Below are positions 1-12,903 of a stretch of DNA of 64,000 nt, in pieces (position 1 is the stretch's first letter; the number at the start of each line of letters is the position of its first letter). The position numbers and the translations under genes are program-made. Source of the DNA: Henckelia pumila (Eukaryota; Streptophyta; Magnoliopsida; Lamiales; Gesneriaceae); the NCBI RefSeq assembly GCF_033568475.1, contig NC_133120.1, positions 90,972,151 to 91,036,150 of the forward strand, read 5' to 3'. Under the pieces are notes generated by a model. It was not told where the DNA came from, did no database searches, and was given only the letters and a program-made list of their open reading frames with translations.

Positions 1-205
1 ATTAAAATCAAATGTGAGTCACAAACCGACACTACACACCAGCCTGGTTTCTCTATCTACAAAATTTGCTGCGTCTCTACGCATTCACCAAATTCTCTTC
101 TTACTTTCCAACGAAAATATATCACTCGGATCCTATTTCTCCTCAAACTGCATTTATTGTCTTCTTCTACTTGTGTTGATATACACCGAACCCTTTCCAT
201 TATTC

Positions 206-3078
206 ATGGCTGGTTTAGTGTTCATGGTGCTTTTCTTGGCCATGGCCGGCCATTCAAGTAAGCTTTAATTTAATTTTCACCACCCTTTTTTTACTTCTTC
301 TCAACAAGTGTCTGTCACTTTATACATAACTTGTTCTTTCTAAGGAAAGATCGATATATATTCATTGAAGCTTGAGAAGTAAAGCTCCCAAATCTCATGA
401 CCAAGTTCCAAGATTTTCTAAAGAAGAAAGAAAATTCTTTAATTCTATTTTTGACTTGCATTGTAGGTGCCACTTGGTGCATTTGCAGAGATGGGATGAG
501 TGAAGCAGTCCTGCAAAAGACACTGGACTACGCTTGTGGAGCCGGGGCGGATTGCAACCCGACCCATCAAAACGGACCCTGTTTTAGCCCCAACACCGTT
601 CGGGCTCATTGCAGCTATGCAGTGAACAGCTATTTCCAAAGAAATCGACAAGCTCCGAGTGCATGTGATTTCACAGGCTCTGCCATGCTCGTCAATTCTG
701 ACCCCAGTGAGTACTATATATATATCTATTGACCCACTTGCCATTTCTTGATTTCCAGCATTTTATGTATATCATTGTTGTTCATGCAAAAGAATGGCCA
801 AAATCCAATCTTGAGATCTAGAATAAACAAATAAAAAGTAGAGAAATGTGATATATGGAAATAATATCAGACATTTTAATTACTTTAAGAAAAAGCCCAA
901 AAAGAATTTGTGGGAGAGTTCCAAATGCAGGCATTGGACAACTAGATCTGGCTCAAGATTATTATTTTTTCTTGTCTCGGTTATAATCTTTAGTCTTCTG
1001 CTGGATTTAATTACAGGTGCAGCTGGCTGTACGTATCCTTCTACTGCAAGGTAACTTTTGAAGGTTTTGGAAAAATTTCTTAATATTATACGTATAGTAC
1101 AAAATCAATCAAAAGCCATTACAGCATATGGTTAATTGTGGTGTGGTGTCAATTCTTTGATTGTGACACTTCAGTCTCTACGTCTATTATGTCTTGATTT
1201 TGAACCCTTTTCCATCACAAGACAACAAAAACCCAAAATTGCCCTCCACCCACTCATCTGCCATTTCGGCTTCTTTATACTTTTTTGGTCGGAAAACGGG
1301 GCTATTACATGACATTTTATTATAAATCTTTAGATATTGTAGAATATTAGTTTGTGTAGCATTAACGGATAGATGCATGAAAATTTGCATGGATCCTACA
1401 TAGCATCTTGGGATCTATATTTTGCGCGAAGAACATTTCTATTTTTAAAATCTCGGAAATGGTTTTAGAGTTGGAGTGTCATTTTTAAAGGTCGGGTCCC
1501 TATCAGACTTTGGTGTGGGATAAGGATCTAATAGTGCCCCAATATTTTCTACTACGGTCAATTTACACTCAATTTCATTCGTTGAATCACATATTTATCA
1601 CTCACTTTAGTCATGATGAATTTTGGCATCATTAGTAATTTCCAAGATTTTTTTAAAAAATAATTTTTTGGTATCATAATACAAATGTTGCTGACGCGGT
1701 AACTTATTCTGTGTTGGATGGGACCAATAATTTCGCCAAATTATGAGTCTCAGTAATTGAGATCGGTCACGGAATTTATTGTTCAGCTGTGCAATTTACT
1801 CTTTAATTCGGATATATATAGAATCGTGCATGGCTTTAAAAAATATATAATTTTTTCTACCATAAACATTTTTTTTTTTAAAAAAAAAAACGCAGAATGA
1901 GTTTAAATTAAGCTTAATTATTGAAAAAAAAGCTTCTAAAATTTTCTTGATAAACAGTAGAATATTCGCTGCCTAAAACTTGTATTATCTTAGCTTTTCA
2001 AGGGTTCAAGGTATAAATAACTTGATGATAGTTTTGAATCATTTGAGAATTATGCTCCATTTAACAGTTCCACGAGAGAGAATCCTAGGAAATTTTATAT
2101 ATATTTAGTTTCTCTGCTGTCCAAAAGAATTCCACGATATTTTCTCCTTTTACCCACTTTATTTATTTATGTTTATATTTATATGTCCCATTAATAACTC
2201 TGGATCGATCGGTCAAAAAAGTTGTGATGGATATCATCAGATTAAATGTCCAGTGACCAATACACATTGTAAAGAGGGGTCTCTAATGTCCATGCATCGA
2301 TATTCGTGTCGGGTTTCCCATAGAAAATAAGTTAACCATGGTACAAAAATCGATGTGTGTGGTGGATAGATAAATCATTTGGGTCCAATAATTGTATTGG
2401 ATTTTTATGATGATGTTGAAATTTAAATGAATGGTATAAAAAAAACTTAATGCTTAATTTTTTAGCTTGAATGGAAGATGGGATGAACATGATTTGGGTT
2501 TTCATCTTGATAAGATCTAACATGCTAAGGTAGTGTTTGTAAAAGAAAAATTGAGAAGCTTCTTCCTAAAAGCTCTCTCAAACAATACCTAAAAAACTTA
2601 GTCGAATAGCGACTCGGGTATGATTTTGTGAATGAAATTCATTGGGGATGTATGATAATGTGGTTGTAATTGATTTGTGCCATATCATGAAGTGATTGAT
2701 GATGGGTCACAAGCACATGGACCATGCCCATGGCCATGGGTGTTGTTTGCAAAATGTACATGAAAATTCTCAATCATTTCTCAATGCTGAACTTGTTTCT
2801 ATGACCATTCTATTTGGTTCAAAACAGTAACTCATGTGAGACTCTGACTGTTTGTTCATCTGTCTAGTGCTTCATCTGTGACACCCGTGACCACGACAAA
2901 TGGTGGCTCGCCTCTCGTAACGACCTCGCCGAATGGAGTCCTAGGAGGGTCGAACAACGGATTGAGCCCTACGGGATTCAACACCAACGCGGGTGATGGT
3001 GGAAATACTCGGCTCCGAAAAAGCACCGTATCCTCCACAATGCTTGCATTTTCAGGACTTGTTTTCTTGTGGGGTTGA
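206..3078 (+). CDS. X8-domain GPI-anchored plasmodesmal callose-binding-like protein (4 exons)
   Basis: Exons 206-257, 467-706, 1017-1050 and 2868-3078 join in frame to 178 residues. All introns have GT-AG ends, and the last is 1.8 kb. The ATG at 206 opens a hydrophobic signal peptide (MAGLVFMVLFLAMAG). Exon 2 encodes a complete X8/CBM43 domain beginning ATWCICRDGM, with the regularly spaced cysteines of the family, ending near SACDFTGSAMLVNSDP. Exon 3 adds the last cysteine (AAGCTYPS). Exon 4 is a Ser/Thr/Gly/Asn-rich linker followed by a hydrophobic tail ending LAFSGLVFLWG, as expected for GPI anchoring. X8 proteins of this size (PDCB family) bind callose, a beta-1,3-glucan, at the cell wall around plasmodesmata. 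No glucanase catalytic domain is present, so it should bind rather than cut. Family assignment is firm; the plasmodesmal role is inferred. Confidence 0.9.
1051..2867. other. Large last intron of the X8 gene
   Basis: This AT-rich intron is 1,817 bp, far longer than the other two in the gene (209 and 310 bp). Near its end, at 2529-2590, it carries a short member of the 'ggtagtgtttg' MITE family described elsewhere in the window. I see no coding potential in it. Confidence 0.7.
2529..2590. mobile_element. Short 'ggtagtgtttg' MITE copy (deleted form)
   Basis: The left end ggtagtgtttg and the right end agctctctcaaacaatacc match the ends of the longer copies at 8.66 and 17.44 kb, but only about 40 bp lie between them. 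It is probably an internally deleted non-autonomous DNA element. Confidence 0.55.
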
Positions 3079-3972
3079 AAACCATGGCGTTAGTGGTTCA
3101 TTTTCAAGATTTTCAGAAGTGATGATTTTGAATGTGTAGTTTTATCACAAAAAAAAAAAAAAAAAAAACGAAAAAGCCTAAGTAGATATGGAGGGGAGTG
3201 TCTGAAGACAAAACTTTTGTTCTTTCCTCCATTACAGTGTACAAACATTATGGCTTTTGATTCCCTTGTGAAATCTGGCTGGCAGTGGGATCCATATTTG
3301 GGACCATGCATATGCTTCCTGCTCGACTTGTTATGCATATTGGTTCTCAAATTTCACTTCTCAGTGTATGTAATTTTTTTAACAATTACTTGTGTCAGTG
3401 GAGCATATACAAGCGTGCAGCTACCAATCACCAGTGTTTCATTCATCATCGCATTTGACAAAACTGATATTATATTTTACAGTAAATACCAAAAGCAGAC
3501 ATGCAGCATATAACTATAAAAAGTCTATTATTCTTCACTTCATCGAACTAATAATTCAGGAAGATGTATAAAACAACATCCAATTCCACTTGTATCGAGG
3601 AAAAAAGATGTTTTTCATCAACATTTCCCGTTCTGTACATGAGTGACCGCTCCATCGGCTATGAGCTGTTTCATGTCAACACAACCATGGCATCGGATTT
3701 TGGCCCATCACAATTCCATTTTGTACATGAATTAACTTTCAAGAACATGGAGCTGGAGCAGATGTAGCCATTCCGACTCCACTCTATCAATTTAATGAGC
3801 CTTCCGTGGAATCATGGTCTAGATATTAGAAAAGAAATTTACAATGAAAGTGCAGCTGTTTTGCTAGATTTTTACAGCTAAAAGGTGTGAGTGAACTGCA
3901 TACATTATCACAACATAATAAGTAAATTAAGGGTGTCACCTCATCATTATGTCAACTCCTTGCCAATTCAAG
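3079..3972. other. Spacer between convergent X8 and BED/hAT genes
   Basis: The 3' ends of two convergent genes face each other here. A run of about 19 A lies at 3150-3168, just past the X8 stop codon. The small open frames between 3217 and 3767 show no recognisable domain, and I treat this as 3' UTR and spacer. Confidence 0.6.
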
Positions 3973-6900
3973 TCATCCCATATGTTTTCTGTCAAAACTT
4001 CTACTGCTGCTCTCCGTTGCTGAAGCAGCCGCAAGGTCCATAATCCTTTCACAGTCAATCTCAGTCGATTTGTAACTCAGCTTGATTCCACTTTGCAACC
4101 ATGATTTTACACAAAGCAAAGCTTTTGTATCGCGGTGGGGTATCGAGAACTTCTGCCGATCAATTTCATCGCCCCTGCTACAAAATATGTCTTCAGGAGG
4201 CACGGCAGTTGATTGCATGGCCAAGAAATCTCGTGCCATTAAAGATAGCCTAGGATACCTTGGACTATTCACCTTCCACCACTCAAGAACATCTGTTTGT
4301 ATTGGAGCAGGTTGCTCTGATAAATATTGGGTAAGCTCATCTGTAGCAGAGTTCAAGCTCGCCCTTCGTTTCTTACGAGCGATTTCCTCAGCAAAAGAAA
4401 CGCTACCATCGGTTTCCAGCTCTTGTGCAGTGTATGGATTGGGAATAGATGGAAAATATCGACTGGAATAATTCCTAATGAAATGATTTCTCGCCTCCTC
4501 CATATAGCTTTCTGAGTTGAGGCTTTCGGGAATGAGCTCAAGTTTTATTCGCGGATCAAGAACTGCAGTCATGTATATGAATACATTGCAAACCTGGTCA
4601 CTGTAGTTTTGCGCCTTGGTGCACATTTCTTCAGCAGCACTCTTAAGCCAATCAGGGCTTTGCCTGGAGTCTTTGCACAATGCAACCGTCTCAGAAATAT
4701 TCTCCATGAAGAAGAGAACCAGTCCAATGGTCAGTTCTTGATTTGTGCATATATTATTGATGGTCTTATAAAAGGGTTCTAGATAATTATGCATAATTTT
4801 AACCACATTTTTCTCGGCCGAATTCAGCAGCAACCTACTACCCAGTTGTTCCTCATACTTTCTGATGACAGTTTCCATTGATTTACCAGCCTGAAAGAAA
4901 AAATAGAGCCCCTTACTGAAAACTAGTCCACAAAGGATATTTTTCTGCTCTTTATTCATCAAGAAATGGTTCTCTTCAGGACTATAAATTCAACATTGTT
5001 CAGCAACCCCGATTAAAGTTATTGAAATGTTAACTTTATTAATAAAGGTAATAGCATCCAAACGGCTACACTTGATCAAAAGGAACCAACCAGATGAAGT
5101 CAGTATTTGAGCTATTACACATTACAACTCCTAATAACTATAGACACGCAAGAACAAGAACGTCGACCATTTTTGCAAGCTTTTGTGACCTCAGATTAGT
5201 ACCTCAACTCTGACATAGCTAGTAGCACTAGCTTCACAAAAGAACAGTTCATGGTAGCGTCTCCCCGGATCTCTCTAGAACTCAGAATAATTATGTAATT
5301 AAACAGTTATCTAAATACTAAACACCAAGGAATAAAATAAAGTGAGAGGACAACGTTAATGAACTACTACTATGATAAGGAACAAAGAAAGTGAGAGGAC
5401 AACATCATTGAACTAAAAAATTTACTGCATAGTTCTCTTGCTTATTCTAAGGTCATCAATCTAAACAGTGCCACTGAATTCAAGTTTCATTGATTAAGAG
5501 GACACAGCAGTATATACCTTGAATGCGATATCAAGCATCTGGTAGCTCCCACTCCACCTTGCTGAGGCATCAAGAGGAAACTTCCAGTTCCCTTCTTGGT
5601 ATGACAAAGTAAATTGCACAAAATCATCAGAGATTTCCTTTGATGAATTCAGTTCCAGCAAAAACTCCCTAATCTTCAAAATTACAGATTTCGTAGTACT
5701 TAGCCCATCATTTATGATTGAATTCAGAGTATGAGCAGCACAAGGGATATAACAAAAGGCAGCCACTTTCTGACTGTCCATATCATCTTTTAATGTATGG
5801 CATGCTTGCAAAGCACTAGGACTATTATCATGCGTACAAGAGAGAATTTTCGACTCAATATTGTAAAATCTTAGAACTTTCAATAGAACATAATAAATTT
5901 CAGGCCCCCCACAGGGACTTGGAATGTGACAAATATCAAGGAGAACTTTCTTAAACGACCAGTTTTCATCAATCCATTGGCATGTAATGCCCATGTATAG
6001 AAGTTGTTCGTAGGAAGTCCAGAAATCAAGAGAGACAGAAACCTTGGGAGGAACCTGCTCCACCATTAACCTCACCTCTTCTTGCATGCTTCTGAAAATT
6101 TCAAACAGAACTGTTTGGAACTTTTCCAATGGCCAAAGTTCAGCCGAAGGATTAAGAAATTTAAATGCATTTGTCAGCCACTTTTCTGCTGAAGTAGCCG
6201 TGGGAAGGGATGCTGAAATGAGCCACTTAACGAGCAACCAGTTCAAATGATCCAGCTCCATTGAAGGTGAGTTGGCATGACTCGGATGCTTCTTAGCAAC
6301 TGTCACAAGCTGCAGAATAGGACTGTTGGCAAAATCCCCTATTTTATCATAGCCTGGATGTCGATTGCTGAGATGCCTTCCCAAATTTCCTTCAGCAAAC
6401 AGAGTCAGGTCGTCAATATTAAGGTACCATTTCCAGTTAAATGCAAAATTATTGCAACAGTAGCAAACCAAGGTGATGCTCTGGTTGGATTAGCAGGAAG
6501 AATAAAATCAAATCATAAGTTGGAAATTAATATGAGTTAAAATCTCAACATTTATCTAAACTTGAGCTGAGAACATTAAGACACCATTCACCTTGATCCT
6601 ATGGCAGAAGTATTCAAAATGCCTATGCTCAGATGACAGCTGATATCTGGTTTAGTTAATGAAGCATAGTTTTAAATGAACCAAAAGGGGATAACAGCAG
6701 TTGAGAAATTAACCAGTTGCAGTAGCAATAGAATAGCTTTGTCCACAAATTTTGCACCTTCGACTCTTTCCATCTAGTGCTGTTTCAAAATACTTCAGAT
6801 AGACTGAAGTCATGGTTTTTTTCCTGTTCTTTGGCATGAGAACAGTACTTCCCTTCTCTTCCGAATGCAGCTCTGTATCCACTAGATCAATGTTGGAGAT

Positions 6901-7781
6901 TATTGTGGTCATTACTGTCCGGGGCTTGGGATCCGAATCTGCTACATTCAACAAAAGAAATAATGGTATTGATAGAAGAGGGGAAAAAAAACTATGAGGT
7001 AAGAGCATAAACTGGAAATCCGAATGTCAATACAAGGATAGTCAACTATAGTCTTATTCATCTCCAATATGGCGAGGTTGCCTTTAAAGTCCAACGATAA
7101 GGAATTAAATCCTTTCTAATCACTTCATTTGTGATTTCAAATCACCCTCTCCAAAAAACAGTTTATACCCATTCGAATATTTAATTTATATGAACAAGTT
7201 CTACCCGGCATTGCCTGCTTTATATGCCTCTCAGACTATTTCAAGCACAGAAACACTTCCTTAAGATCAAATTTATCAAACAAGCTTGCCAATGTGCTCA
7301 TTTGAAAGATATTTATCCAATATCTTTCCTATTATCCTGATAATTTCTTTAACAATGCCCCAGATAGAGTGTATCAGACAAAAAAGCACGTTCTTTGGGG
7401 AAGTTAGAATAAAAGAACTCGGAGATCAGAGCTGAGGATGCAAGCTCTCGAGCCATTGTTGAGATTATTATTAAGTAGTTGTGACATCGTTAAACAGAAA
7501 TCTTCTTTTTCATTATTTTCTTATGGTAGCACCATCGAAGCACACACCAAAGGCAACAACTTTATGATCTCTGAAACAAGTAAAAGAACAGTAAAACGAG
7601 GGCGAGTAATGTGATATAAACTTAACACATATCAACATCAGGAGCATTGGAACAAGTTGCAATTCTTTGGCAAATCGTTAAAATAGAATCTTTGTATAAC
7701 GCGCGACATTAAGAGAAAATGCCAACCTTTTAAGTTTTGATTGGTATTATTATCATAAGAACCATTGACGCTCCAATCCAT
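3973..7781 (-). CDS. BED zinc-finger, hAT transposase-derived protein (RICESLEEPER/DAYSLEEPER-like), 4 coding exons
   Basis: Coding exons on the minus strand are 7781-7727, 6941-6714, 6389-5518 and 4890-3973, giving 690 residues, the usual length for this family. The start MDWSVNGSYD lies in a short first coding exon that splices in frame (phase 1). An ATG at 6912 is an alternative start. The BED finger spans the intron at 6713-6390, with C81-x2-C84-x15-H100-x4-H105 and the TGNLGRHL signature. The central part is an RNase-H-like hAT domain with SLDFWTS near the first catalytic Asp and THDNS near the second. The C-terminus carries the hAT dimerisation domain (VLEWWKVN, FLAMQSTAVPPEDIFCSRG, CVKSWLQ). 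No flanking TIRs or 8-bp duplication are visible and the gene has several introns. I therefore read it as a domesticated host gene rather than a mobile copy. Such proteins act as nuclear DNA-binding regulators; the target is unknown. The third acidic residue could not be located with confidence. Confidence 0.88.
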
Positions 7782-8658
7782 CACAACACTGGCAGCAACC
7801 TTTCCACCCACTATACCTGTCTGAAATCTGAATTAAACCCAGAACTGAAATCATTAAACAGCTTAATGTCTCAGAATTCTCATCAGTGAACTGACCCAAA
7901 TAGCGCGCAGGACAGCCGATCTAAAATAATATTTTTAAAATTTTCGATCAATCGTTTAAAAATGCAAACTTTTGGCAAAAAAAAAAAAAAAAAACACTCC
8001 GCTAAGCCCTTAACTAATTCCAGGCTGTTCCAGGTTCTCATCTTATCTTATACATTCCAAAAGAAACAGACACAGAATCCGACCTGATAGGCTGCTCATA
8101 CTCACCGGCTCAGAAACGGATCGAATCAGACAACATCAGGGAAAATTAACAGGGACGTGAGATAAAACTCCGATCCAACAATCTAAGCGGAGGCGCAGCA
8201 GTTGTACAAAAGTCAAAGCAATCCAGTAGAAAGGGAATCAGAGGGAAGGAAAGATAATTAGGAAGAAGAAGGAGAAATGGGCAAAGAAAATGGAGGGAAT
8301 CGGAGAAAGTGAAATGGAGTCGTTGGGATTTTTAAATACAAGGCTAGATTTTGAAGCTAAGCTGAGAGAGTTGCCTCAGAGAGAGCCAGATCTGAGCCGC
8401 CGCCGAAGCCGTCCAACTTCCCGGAACTTTGCCTTGTCCCAAAAATATTTATTTACATATAAATATAAATATAATAAGGGTATATTTGGAGAGTAATATT
8501 ATATATATAGAATCGTGGCACAAATACTATATTTTTCATCTAATAAAATACAATGAGAAATTCATATTTTTGGTCCATAATAATTTCATTTTTGTTAAAC
8601 TTGATACATTTGAATTTCAAGTGAGCTCATGAGCAAAACTTAAGTCAAAACACGTTAA

Positions 8659-8781
8659 GGTAGTGTTTGGGAGAATTTCTAAGAAGTATTTCTCATTTTT
8701 TTTTAAATAAAATTTCACAAATTTCAAAATTTGTTAAAAAAAACTGAGAAGAATTTCTTGAAGCTCACCCAAACATTACCT
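8659..8781. mobile_element. 'ggtagtgtttg' MITE copy
   Basis: The left end ggtagtgtttgggagaattt is roughly complementary to the right end aagctcacccaaacattacc, so the element has terminal inverted repeats of about 20 bp. It is AT-rich inside, about 123 bp long and has no coding capacity. It belongs to the same family as the copies at 2.53, 17.44, 18.95 and 52.31 kb. Confidence 0.75.
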
Positions 8782-8966
8782 AACTCAATATTTTCATTTA
8801 ATACGTGCACATCTGCATGACATATATTCATTACAAATAGTTAAATAATTTGCTAACATCATTCATCCTAATAATTCATCCTAATAATTCATTCGATAGC
8901 TCAAAATATTTAAAATTTATGATATAAAAGGTGATAGAACCTATAAATATTCTTTTTAGCACAAAA

Positions 8967-9090
8967 ACTCTTGTGAAACGTCATTTTTGTAAGACGAATA
9001 TCTTATTTAGATCACTCGTAAAAAATATTATTTTTTATGTAAATATGAGCATGTTGACTCATCTCACGTATCAAATTCTCACAAGAGACC
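8967..9090. mobile_element. 'actcttgtgaaac' MITE copy
   Basis: The left end actcttgtgaaacgt and the right end attctcacaagagacc form imperfect inverted repeats around an AT-rich core containing the cttatttagatcactcgt motif. It resembles a MITE family that I recall as common in asterid genomes. A second copy lies at 36041-36213. Confidence 0.6.
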
Positions 9091-9469
9091 TAACTACTCT
9101 TTATGGGACGAGCTTATCAAATGTTGTTTATTCAGTGCAAATGAGTCATTTGCAGATTGTTGCATTATTACAAAGATTTACCCCATTTGCATCGAATGAT
9201 AGCCGTGTGATTTTTTAAATAAAAAAACCGGTAGAATCTATAAAGTATTAATAAAAAGTTTTCAATTAAAAAAAAGTTATTTTTCTAATTTAATTCAATA
9301 AATTTAAATAAATTTGAAACACACAGTAGCTATCTAGCTAAGAAAAAATAAAGGGAATAAAAGAAAGTCAACACCACACACGAACAGCTTAGGTAGTGAG
9401 TTAATTTTGGCGTACGACAATGGAAAAAGATCTAATTAATAATCGATTGATTCTCCGCAGAAAATTGCA

Positions 9470-9486
9470 GTCTCTCTCTCTCTCAG
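9470..9486 (+). promoter_or_regulatory. CT-rich leader of the STK16-like kinase
   Basis: A (TC)n tract lies about 45-60 bp upstream of the kinase ATG at 9529. Pyrimidine patches like this are common in plant core promoters and 5' UTRs. Its role here is inferred from position only. Confidence 0.4.
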
Positions 9487-9528
9487 ATTGCTTGTAGAGA
9501 GGGAAGGATCGTTGCTATATTGGGAGGC

Positions 9529-12500
9529 ATGGGCTGCTCGTTCTCGGGTTTGAACGCCTTGTACGACGCCGTTAACGGTGGCGGAGACGTGTGGATCAAC
9601 GAGAACCGTTTCAGGATTGTGAGGCAGCTGGGGGAAGGTGGTTTCGCCTACGTTTTCCTTGTCAAGGAGGTGCTTGCTGATCCTTCGACCACTGGCATTG
9701 CGAAGAAGATCAAGGACTCTTCTCACATCTCTGGTACTCACTGATCCGTGATTGAATTATGTGTTTGTTTTTGTAAGGCCCTTTTACTCAGTTGTAGTCA
9801 GGATCTGTCAATTTGGGTTTAATTGGATTCGCAAATTTTGAATTAAGTGGTAATCGGTCTGATTTAATGTCGCCTTCTTTTTGGTGGTGGAACTGAGCAG
9901 GAAATAGAAAGTCTATCTATGCCAAAAGTCGTATGACTTGATTAAATTTGTGGTGAATTTTCTCAATGCATAAATGTATTGTTCATAAAAAAGAGATGAC
10001 ACAATGGTGCCATTTGTTTAGATACTAGGCTTATCGGTGGGTTTACAGAATTTGCAATCAATCGTCTGTCCTTCAAATAAGTAAATATGCAGATATTGCT
10101 CGCTCGACAAAAAAAAAAGGTTAACTACTGTAGTCTGTAGGCCAATTAGCAAAACGTAGCAAGCGTCTGATGATGTTACTTGCCCCTGATTTAATTACAA
10201 GAGTTATAGATTTATATAGAAGATAAGTACATCAAGTTACAATTTAAGTAGAGTTTTTTGTAGTATGTTTTTGGAGGACAAAAGAGTTACTATTAAGCCA
10301 AGGGATACAATGCAAGTGAGTCTGACAAGTTTCTTATTGTCGTTAACTTTTATTTAATTTTATTTTTTTGAGAATAAAAGTTAGCTTTTAATGTATAGAG
10401 GTTTGTCATCAACATAGAATAGAGATGAAATGGGATCCCAAAGTACTCTTACTATATAAAGTAGTTAAATGCATCTTAAAGAGACGATATGAAGGTATCG
10501 AAAAAAATTTCAAACAAGAAAGAAGCAAATGTGGATTACCCTAAGGATCACTCTTGCCATTTTGCAAAGTATATCTGATGAAAAGCTTTCTTGTAATGGA
10601 AAAATTGTTGCAGGGTGAGGGATAAAGGAAACTGTACAAATCAAGTATTTGCCGACATTTTTATTGTTTATTCCTTTATGTTTTCGGAAGCGATGGTCAT
10701 TTTGAGCCAAATAGGACTAAATAATACCTGATTGGTACTCTTCTGGATCATTTTATTTGCAGATGATGGAACATATGCAATCAAGAAGGTTCTCATTCAA
10801 AACAATGAACAACTGGAGTTGGTAAGAGAGGAAATTCGTGTTTCATCTTTGTTTAGCCACCGCAATCTGCTTCCTCTTCTTGATCATGCAATAATTGCAG
10901 TCAAGGTAATTTTTCTTTGATCCATTGTCCCCAAGTCTTATATTTACTCTTTCACAACCAGTAATATAGCGTGTTTAGTTTTGTATTAGTGGCTTAGACA
11001 TGTCTGGTATGCATGGAATAGTTGCCACTTGCCTCTAGATGCTCTTGGAAAAAAATATGCAGTGATGAAATGCACTATCTATCTTTGTTGTTTCACACAA
11101 TAAGGGTAACTGCACGGAGAGTTATTACATCATTTTTTGGAGAAAAACTGCAATCTTTTGAAGATGTACTATTTTCTTTTTTTATTATTGAGGCTTGGGC
11201 CATCTCAGGCTTTGAAGGGCAAACTTCTATTTTGTATTAATGCTGAAATTATGAATAGCCCAAAAAGCATATGTATGATCAAACAATTCTTTTGAAATAT
11301 CAGTTTGGAAAATATCCTGCCAAGATTTTCTGAAGTAAAACATGCAGAAGAACGTGGTTGTTGAATTTTATTTTTGTTGTCTACTTAAATGTGCTAGTAT
11401 TTTCTGCATACTAAGTTCATTATTCCTCATCAGATTGGTTGTTTATATCAAAATCAAATCTTAATTGGCCAGGTTACACAAGATCAATCCTGGAAAAATG
11501 AAGCGTACTTATTGTTTCCCGTCCATTTAGATGGAACATTATTGGATAATGCCAAAGCTATGAAAATTAAGAAAGAGTTCTTTTCTACCTCAGATGTGCT
11601 TCAAATATTTCGCCAGGTAGATAATGAAAATACTCCCTACTTATAGGTTTGTTGAACTGTGCTTGCAACATGTACAACTAATGAGCTTATGATGCACATG
11701 AATTGTTTTGGGTGCCTGTTGATACATGATTGATAAAGATCTATTCACATTTCTTCGAAGGATATATCGAGTTGTTTTTGGTGCCCGTTGATACATGATT
11801 TATAAAGATTTATTCGCTTTTCTTCGAAGGATATGTTTGAAGCAACATTTTATGTGTATAATTCAAGTTTTCCTATCTCATGATGACACAAGTTGCACTA
11901 TTTTTTTAGTGGAAATTTTTATTTGTGCTGCATGCCTGTCTAAGTCGTGTCAATATACTACATAGGTAGTATGAACTTAAACCACTACTTTTGTCTTTAA
12001 TGATGAAAGTTTTTTTTTGCTATATTCCAACGTCTGTCTCCTTTAAACATGTTGTATGGGCATTTTTATAGTATACACAAATTTTGAAGTGAAATTATAC
12101 TTCCATTTATAGATTTTATTGTGACTATGGTTGGTGGTTTCCCGAGCAGTAAATTATTGTTCTCATCTACTTTCTTGCTCAAGAAGGATTAAAATTACTG
12201 AAGAAACCGTTGATCAGCTTTGTGCAGGACTTGACCATATGCACAGTTTTGATCCTCCATACGCCCATAATGATATCAAACCTGGCAATGTCCTTTTGAC
12301 ACACAGGAAAGGAAAGCCACCTATAGCAATATTAATGGACTTTGGAAGTGCTCGTCCTGCAAGAAAGCAAATTCGTTCTCGTTCAGAAGCACTACAATTG
12401 CAGGTTCCTTTTAGAACTTCAGATATTTCATGGATTTATACCATCAGCTTTGTGTCAAGGCAGTGCTCAATTCCCAGATTACTCATTGAATTGTTAGAAT

Positions 12501-12840
12501 GGCTAGGTGGTTGTTAATCTCAACCGCTTATCAGACATTAATACCACCAAAAATGAGTGGCAGTCAATAATAGTTTTGCAATAAGTTGTACTGTATTTCG
12601 ACTATACTTGTGTTGATATGTGAATTAGTATAAAATTTATAAATATGTATGGCAACTATATTTTCTGACTCTATGGTTTGAAGTACAAAACTGAAAAAAT
12701 AGCGAACTTGAAAATGTTAGTCCCACTTGGCAGAAAGATAGAAGGACTGCAACTAATAAGCAAGAAAAAGTTAAATTATGAAGTTTGAAATGAAGGGAGA
12801 GTAGGAGAGCTCCAAAAAGGTTCCAAATCCCAAGGAAAAG

Positions 12841-12903
<63 letters not shown>

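Larger units (their letters stand above)
7782..9528. other. Divergent promoter region between BED/hAT gene and STK16-like kinase
   Basis: The minus-strand gene probably has one or more 5' UTR exons here; an acceptor ...tttcag lies just upstream of its first coding exon, and purine-rich DNA lies at 8200-8310. The middle is AT-rich and contains two MITEs (8659-8781 and 8967-9090). The kinase leader begins around 9.36-9.46 kb. A poly-A run is at 7979-7994. Confidence 0.55.

Noticed and set aside
3217-3767. Two small open frames after the X8 gene
   Set aside because: There is no conserved domain or splice link to the X8 gene. They are treated as 3' UTR and spacer.
8290-8496. Short open frame beginning MEGIGESEMESLG upstream of the BED/hAT gene
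   Set aside because: It lies on the strand opposite the hAT gene in its probable 5' UTR/promoter and continues into simple AT sequence.
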